45,898 nt of DNA from an uncultured Clostridium sp. GTDB lineage: Bacteria; Bacillota; Clostridia; TANB77; CAG-508. Shown in pieces: positions 22,801 through 31,800 of this stretch. Made by a program: the position numbers and the translations under genes. Position 1 is the stretch's first letter; every line of letters begins with the position of its first letter. The notes under the pieces were generated by a model that was not told where the DNA came from, ran no database searches, and worked only from the letters and a program-made list of their open reading frames with translations. The stretch lies in contig USMB01000008.1 of the NCBI GenBank assembly GCA_900555615.1, positions 1 through 45,898 on the forward strand, read 5' to 3'.

Positions 22801-25800
22801 GACAATTCATCATTTTGATCACTATATTGCCAATCTCCTTTTAAGTCTTCGGTTGTAGCAACTGTTGTAAACTTCAAGCCATCATATTCGAATTCGATTT
22901 GGTATTTACCTAAATCATCTATTACAATGTTTCCGTTTTCATTTTCTGGATTACTTCTAAATGTATTTCCATTTACATATGGTTTATTGTTACTCCAATA
23001 ATCTGGATTATTATATCCATCATCAAAGTTACCATCTTGCTTTTCTCCATTGATGTATTTTACACCATCAACTATTTTTGTACCAAATTCATAGTATCCA
23101 TTTTCATCAGTTACAGCCACTCCAACTGTTTTACCATTTTTAAGTAAGAATACTCTAATACCCTTAATTAAAGCATCTGATGCAGAATCATATATACTAT
23201 TTAATGTTTGGCCCTTATTATCTGCAATATCTTCCCAAACAAATCCAGATATACGTACATACATTTGCTCATTTTTAATTGTCAAATCTGTATTTAATTT
23301 TCCATCTGTTTTGTCTGTTTCATATGATTTGTTTCTATCTAATTCAAGCCATCCATCTGATGTGATTTTTCCTATATTTGCAGTAAATGTTACCCTAAAG
23401 TTGTTATAATCTTTTTCATCTGCTAAATATCCATAATTTTCATTTTTTACTTCTTCTAAATGATATTTAATATGGTCTACACCATTTGTACTTAATAATA
23501 AATTGTATATAGCAATTCTACCATTTTCATCTGTTGTAAATCTTGTTGCATCATTTATGTTTTTAACAAAATCTATATCACAAATTTTAACTTCTCCTGT
23601 TACTTCTTTTTCCCAAGAACCATTTGCTGATGTTTTTATTTTTACATATTTATATGTTGAATTAATTTTTCCATAGTATTTATTAGATTTGTCTGTTATT
23701 TCAACATCTTTTTCTGCTCTTAATATAAATGATACATTTGCAAGTTTTTTATCAGCATTTCTGCTATCTTGTTTTACAATACCAAAGTTACCTGTTTGTT
23801 TCAAGTTTAATGCAGTTACTTCAAAACGTCCTGTTCCATTTTTCTTATCTGTATTTGGACTTGTTTGTCTGTTCATATCAACCCATCCACGTTTTGCTAT
23901 TTCATCTACATTTGTAGATTCATTACTTGTAACTGTTCCATCATTATCTGATGAAATAAATGTTGTTGTATAGTTATTATATGTACCTTCTTCTGCAACC
24001 CAACCATAGTTATCATTTGCAACTTCTTCAATATGATATTCTATTTTATTAGCTCCATTTGTACTTATCAATAAATTACTTATTTGTATAATTCCTTTTG
24101 AATCTGTAACAAATACTGTTGCTTTTTCTCTATCAACAAAATCTAATGCTTTTGCATCATTTTCGCTTCTATAAACTATGTCTTTTACTCTTACAGAACC
24201 TTGTACTTTTTTAGCATACTCTCCATCCATTTCCAAGATTTTATCTGTTTGATTTCTATCTGGAATGATTCTTATATATTTATCTGTAATGCCTTCATCT
24301 TTAACTACATTACCATTTTCATCTAATAATTTAGCTTTTATTATAAATGAAACATTTGGTAATACTTCTTCGGTTTTTCCATCTTTATTTTTATCTGTAT
24401 CTACTTTTCTTATGTATAAGTTTCCTGTCTGTTTAATGTTTTTTACTGTTGCTATTGATGTATATTGAGCATTTGATGGCTTCTTATCTGTCAATTCTGA
24501 AGATGCTCTATTCCAAGTATACCAATATAAACTTGGTTCACTATCTTCTGTTTGACCTTCAAATCTTACTTTATAATTTTGCCATTTATCTGTATCAGAT
24601 ACATAGCCATAATTATTTGTAGCCATTTCTTCAAATGCATATTTTATACGGTCTTTTCCATTTGTACTAATTTGTAAGTTACTAATTCCTATTTGTCCAT
24701 TTGAATCTGTAACAAATAATGTTGCTTCTTCCTTATTGTCTGTAAATGCAATTGGCTCTACAGTTCTATCTTCTGCTGTTTTATAAACTTTATCTATTAC
24801 TCTGGCTTTTCCCGTAATTTTTGTTGCATATCCATCTTTTCCAACTTCTACATTACCAGCACTTTCTACCATTACTTTTAAATATTTTCCATCTATTCTT
24901 GCTTTTTGAATTGGATCTTCATATCCATTTCCTTCATATTGTGTTTTTATATAAAATTCTACATTTTCTATTTTTCTATTTTGGTCATAATCTCTCTTGT
25001 ATATTTCCATATTTGTTGTTAATTTCATGTTTTTTGCAAGTAATGTAAATGCTGGTTTCGCATCATTTCCAGACTTATCTGTTTCTACAGATGTTTGTCT
25101 TTTTAAGGTTATCATTGCTGCATTTGATTTTGTAATAGTACCACCTATTGTTCTTACAGAACTTTGGTTACTTGTTTCTCCTTCAAATACTACAGCATAT
25201 GTGTTTCCATATTTGTCATCTGTTCTTACTGCTGGTGCATATCCATAATTATTTGCCTCTAACTCGATTACTTCATATTCAATGTAATCTCCTCCGTTAG
25301 TGCTCATTAATAAATTTAATACACCTGTTATACCATTTGCATCTGTTCTAAATTTAGTTGCATCTGCAAATGAACTTGTAAATCCTATTGGTTCTACTTT
25401 TGAATTTTCATTTTCATCATAAGTTTTATCTTTTACTCTTACAATTCCTTCTACTTCTGTTAAATATTTGTTATCTGAATCTTCTGTCATTATTTTAATG
25501 TATTTTCCATCTATTTTTTCTTTAAAATATTTATCTCCTTTTCCATTTGCAACATAATGTGCTCTTATTACAAACAAGGCATTTTCTAATCCTCTGTCTT
25601 GGTCATAATCTCTTTTATAAATTTTTAAATTTGCTGTTAATTTTTTATCTAATACAGTTAAATTTCCAGCCATTGTTGTACTATTTTTATTTGTTTGAGT
25701 TGAAGTTAATCTATTTAAAGTTAAAACAGCATGTGCTGAATCTGTTGCAGTACCTTCATTTAATTCATATTTACTATTATTTGAAGTAGAAAATTCATAA

Positions 25801-28800
25801 TCTACTGCGTAGTTCTTGCCTACTTTTCCATCTTCTCTTATTGATGGAGCATATCCGTATCTATTAATAGAAATCTCATAAATATCATATTTGATTCTAT
25901 CATTTCCATTTGTACTCATTAATAAATTTTGTAAACCTATTATTCCATCTGCATCTGTAATGAATACAGTTGCTTTATTGATGTCACTTGTATATGCAAT
26001 TGATTCTTTTATATTAGCTGAATTTTCATTTGCACTATATATTTGATCTTTTACTCTTGCCATACCTGTTATAGTTTTTGCATATCCATCTGCTCCAATT
26101 ACTGCATTAGAGCCACTATCAATCATTATTCTAATATATTTACCATCTATTTTTGCTTTTTGATTTGTGTCTTCATATCCATTTCCATCATATTCAGCTT
26201 TTATTACAAACTTTACATTTTCCATCTTTTTGTCTTGATCATAATCTCTTTTATATAATTTAAAGTTTGTTGTTAATTTCTTATTAGTTACAGTTAATGT
26301 TGACTTTATTGTTGAATTATCAGTTTCAACTGAACTTTGTCTTTGTAATTTAATAAGTGCTGATGCTGATTGAGTACTATTTCCGTTATTCTTTGAATAT
26401 TGGCTTCCATTGCTAGAACTGAAACTATAATCAACCACATATGATTTTCCTACTTTATTATCAGTTCTTATTGCTGGTGCATATCCATAATTATTAGATT
26501 CATTTTCTAATATTTCATATTGTATTTGATCACTACCATTTGTACTTGTTAGTAAATTAACAATTTCGATTATTCCATTACTATCTGTTACAAATTTTGT
26601 AGCTTTACTCATATCGCTTGTAAATGCTTCTGGTTCTAGTGCCTGATTTTCATTTACTCCTTCTATTGTTCCTGGAGTATATGTTTTATCTTTTACTCTT
26701 ACTTTTCCTGTTGCATATGTTGCATATCCATTTTCTCCAGTTATTACATTAGAGCCATTATCTGCTATTATTTTTACATATTTTCCATCAATTTTACTTT
26801 GCATATATTGGTCTGAATTTCCATTTCCAATATAATGTGCTTTTAACACAAATTCTACATTTTTTAATGCATTATTAGCATTATCATAATCTCTTTTATA
26901 GATTTTTAAGTTTCCTGTAAGCTTTTTATCTGTTACTTCAATTTCAAGACATGTACTGTTGTCTGTAAGTTTTTGTCTATTCAAATTTATAATACCTTGT
27001 GAATTACATGTACTTCCATTTGAAGACCTTTTTTGCGTTATATTTATTGTATTATTAGTGCTTCCATATTTAATTGAACCATTTGCTTTTACTGGAACTC
27101 TTGGTGCATATCCATAATTATTACTTGAAACCTCTATTAATTGATATTGAAACTCTGCTTGATCTATATATTCAAATCCTTCTACTGCATAGTCTCCTTC
27201 TCTACCTGTAGTTGCTGTTAATAGATTATATATTTCTATATTTCCACTACTATCTGTAGCAAATTTAGTAGCTTTATCTATGGAATCTACAAATGTAAAT
27301 CCTGTTATAGTTGCCTTTCCCTTAACAGTTTTTGCATATCCGTTTTGATATTTTGTTACGCCACTAGTTTCGGCGACTTTTACTAATACATATGGTTTTG
27401 ACGCAATTTCATTTACTACATGACCATTATATAGGTAATTATTTACATTTGCTTCTTGGGAACTGAAATATGCATTCTGTAGACTTGCCTTTAGCACAAA
27501 TTCTACATTTTCTAATCCTTTATTTTGGTCCAAATCTCTTTTATAAATTTTTATATTTGCTGTTTGAGATTGGTTTGCAATAATCCATTCTATAGTTTGT
27601 GCAGCTTGCATTTTTATTGAGCCCCATGTAATTTTACCGTTTTCAACCTTTTTAGTTGAACATCCTACAGATGTTACAAATTTTCTATATTTCCAATTAG
27701 CACCACATGATGTTTCAAAAAATGTGTATTCTGCACATACTAAATTGTTAATAGTGATTTTTCCTTGTGAATTTGTACTTAATTTTGTATTATTACTATC
27801 TGTTCCTGTAAAACTTAAGTCAAATGACATTTCACCATTTATTCTATAAGTTGTATTGCCAACCGTATAGGTTCCACCATTTACTACAACTCTTAAAGGA
27901 TAATTTGGCACTGTATATTTATACCCATATCCTTGAATTGTTCTTACAGTTGACGTTCCATCTGTAAATTTTATTTTATCGTCCTTCATGGCTGTATATT
28001 CCCAATATTTACTGTCTCCTGGTGAATCACTATGATAGTTATCTGATATCGTCCATGATTTTTCTTTTATTACTAATGGATTTTCTGTTGTAATACTAGT
28101 AATTAGTTGTCCATTAGTTGTAGCTCTAAAATATGTTGATAAAGCTCCGTTATTTCCTAACAAAAATACAAATTCAACTCCTGCTAAAGGTACACGTTTA
28201 TTGTTAGTTGTAATATTGTCTTCATCTACTTTTATTAATTCAATATTTCCATTTGCTTGCCATCCACCAATTAAATCTATTTCACTATCTGTATCGATAC
28301 ATTCTCTTGTTTCTTCTGTTTGGTCTGCACCTATTGTTAATAATCCCATTGATTGAGTTTGTCCATAACATCTTTTTGGATGTCCTGAACCTGTAGCTTT
28401 TGTATATACATCTATAGTTGTAGTTGTATTAGAACTTTCTTGTACATAATAATGTGCAACTATTTTAAAATGCAATTTACTTACATATATATATTTGCTA
28501 GGAATTTTTATCCAAAATTCATCACCAATATTATATGCATGGCCATCTCCAAATTCTAAAAATTGTCCATTTGATATTCCATATCCTAATTGTACATTGT
28601 TTAATTGCTCAACATAATTTTCTGACTCAGCATTTAAAATATAATTATGATAATTATCTGTACTTACTGCATTTACATTTACTGTAGGTGTATCATACCA
28701 AATTCCTTCTGGTCTATTTGTATTTGAATCATCTACACGAAATGGCCCTATTCCTATATTTCCATCATTTAATTTTGTAAATGTTACTCTTGTTCTGTCA

Positions 28801-31800
28801 TATGCAGTTTTTGATATATCCATTATATATTTATTATCTTTATATTGAGTATTAATTCCAGCTATTGATGAAGATGATGATGCATTTTTAACTCCTGTTA
28901 TTTCATGAAGTGCATTATCACAAAAATTTGCTCCTGGCATAGTACAGTTAAATAAATAACTTGTTTCTTTACCATCAGATGTAATTCCTACTGCATTTAC
29001 CCCATAGTGGTTTGTATCTATACCTCTAATATATCTAATTTTAGTTGTACTACCATTTTCAGTAATATCAATTGTTTTTGTACTAGAATTATATTGTATT
29101 GTTGCACCAAAACTATTTGGTGTTTTTATAAAAATTACTAATCCCATAACAAATACAAATGTCATTATATTTAAAGCTTTACGATTTTTCTTTTTAATAA
29201 TTAGTACAAAGCTTGCTATTAATATTAAAACAATTCCCATAAGTACACCTATCCATTTTCCTAATCCTGTTGAAATTCCTATTAATACCTCTGCTTTTGA
29301 AGTATCATTTGCAGAATTAATATCACTTTGTCCTTTTTCATTACTACTCATTGCAATTTTTGCATTATTTGTAACTAATCCCACATTGCTACTTGTTACT
29401 TTTTTAGTTAAAACTAAGTTAATTTCTTTACTTTGTCCTACTTCTAAAGTATCATTTGCAAGTGCTGTTGTAACTAGTCCTTCTGTGCTTGAATACCAAT
29501 CTGTATTTAATTCTGAATGGAACTCAAGTCCTTCTGGTAAAGTATCTATAATTCTTCCAACTTTTCCTGCTAGTTCTCCATTATTTGTTGCAACAATTTT
29601 ATATTCTATAATAACTGTTGCACCTTCAACTTGCTTTGAATTTATTTCAAATTTTGCAAATTGTTTGTCTTTATAATCATATGTTTTTGTTTCAGTTTTT
29701 GTTTGAACTGTTATTTTATTTACATATTTCTTAATTCCTATATCAAAATCTTTTATTTCTACAAGACCAATATCAATATTATTTTGATTTACTTGTGCAT
29801 TTAATGTATCTGTAACTCCTGCAAGTCTTTCTTCTCCATCTAATAATACATTTTTTGATATTGCATCATTGTTTTTAGTTACAGGAACTCCAACTGCTTG
29901 ATATTCTGCTAATTCATATTTTTCTGAATCATACAAAAATATAACAATATATTTTCCCTTTACTATATCTGTAAATGTATAAGTTCCATCACTTCCTGTT
30001 ATACTCTCTATTGCTTTTCCGTCTTTTGATACAAGTTGTTTGCTTGTATAATCATATAATAATACTCTCATATTACTATAAATTTTTTCTTCACTATCTC
30101 TTTTTCCATCTTCATTTGAATCTATCCACGCAATTCCTGATATTGTTACTTTTTCTTCTTCTGGAGTTGGCGTTGGGTCAGGTGTTGGTGTTGGGTCTGG
30201 ATCTGGACTTGGATCTGGTGTTGGGTCTGGATCTGGATTTGGATCTGGTGTTGGATCTGGGTCTGGCTCTGGACTTGGATCTGGACTTGGTGTTGGATCT
30301 GGTATTGGGTCTGGAGTTGGATCTGGTATTGGGTCTGGAGTTGGGTCTGGATCTGGGGCTGGGTCTGGATCTGGATCTGGGTCTGGGTCTGGGTCTGGAT
30401 CTGGATCTGGATTTGGGTCTGGATTTGGATCTGGATTTGGATCTGGATCTGGGTCTGGATCTGGGTCTGGGGCTGGGGCTGGATCTGGATTTTCAAATCC
30501 TGAATCACCAGGCTCTATCGGTGTCCATGGATCTGTTGGTTGATCTGGTGTACCAGGAGTAACTGGTGTTTCTTCTGCTTTTTTAACTATATTAGTTAAT
30601 GTTTGAGTTTTAGATTTTATATTATCTCCAGAAATCGTAATTTGATTTGATAGTTCTGTGTCTTCTGAAATATCTGATTTTACCTTACCATTTATTTTTA
30701 AAACTACTGTTTTACCTTCTGGTATTTTTAATTTTAATTCTGTTGAAATTCCACCATCATCATTTTTATTAAATCCAACACTTGATGTCTTTTCTTCATA
30801 TGACTCTACTATATGAGGAATTTTTATTCCATTTCCTTTATCCTCATAAACAGTTTCTGTATTTATAATAAATTCATTATATTCTATAGTAGCATATTGA
30901 AATGCATCTGTAATGAAATCATTTACATTTACCTCTGTATATGTTGCGATTCCACCTCTTGTTTTTCCTATATTTTTCAATTCTACAGTATAATTTATAT
31001 CATCATATGGATTTAATTCTTTACCATCTTTATCTGATACAACTGTCATTTCTACTGCTTCTATGTTTCCAACACGACTTGTTTCATTAGAAACATATGT
31101 ATTTATATTATCACCGTAAACAGTAGCTTTTCCTTTTAAAGTATATTCACAGCCGTCGTTTTCGTTTACATCAGATATTTCTCCATTTATCATAATGTAT
31201 TTATAGCCCTTTAGTTCAGCATTTTCTTCATCTAAAGAATATGGTTCTAATGAATTAATTGTATATGTCCACATATTTCCTTGTATATTTCCTGTTGTAT
31301 CTAATCCTTTAACTTCTGTTATATTAAATATTGGAGAAGCTTGAAATGCTAATTTTACATTTTTCAATTCTTTTCCAGACATATTTTCAACTTCTATTAC
31401 ATAGTTCCAATCTTTTCTGTCTGTTCCTACTACACATTTTAAATCAACACTTAATTCAGCTTGTTTTATAACATTACTTTTTTGTACATCTGGCAATGTT
31501 GAATTGTTTACACTTGCAGAATATACAATAGTTGAATTAACATCATTTGCATCATCATTTAAGTCTTTTACCTTTAAATCAAATTGTTTTTCATAACTTT
31601 CTCCTGGAGCTAATTTTATCTGTCCAAAATTAATTTGTTTTGTTTCTTCTTGCTCATAATAACCATATATTGCTCCATTTATACGATCCCAACTTTTATA
31701 TGTTTCATTCCAAGTATATCCATCTTCTTTTAATTCTACATAAACCATTTCATCAGGAATTTTAGCAATCAAATTTACTATTTTTGTTGAATCACTGTTA

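Noticed and set aside
30146..30508. Minus-strand 120-aa Gln/Ile-rich ORF
   Set aside because: It is an alternate frame of the Asp-Pro hexamer repeat inside giant gene 2, produced by the repeat itself.
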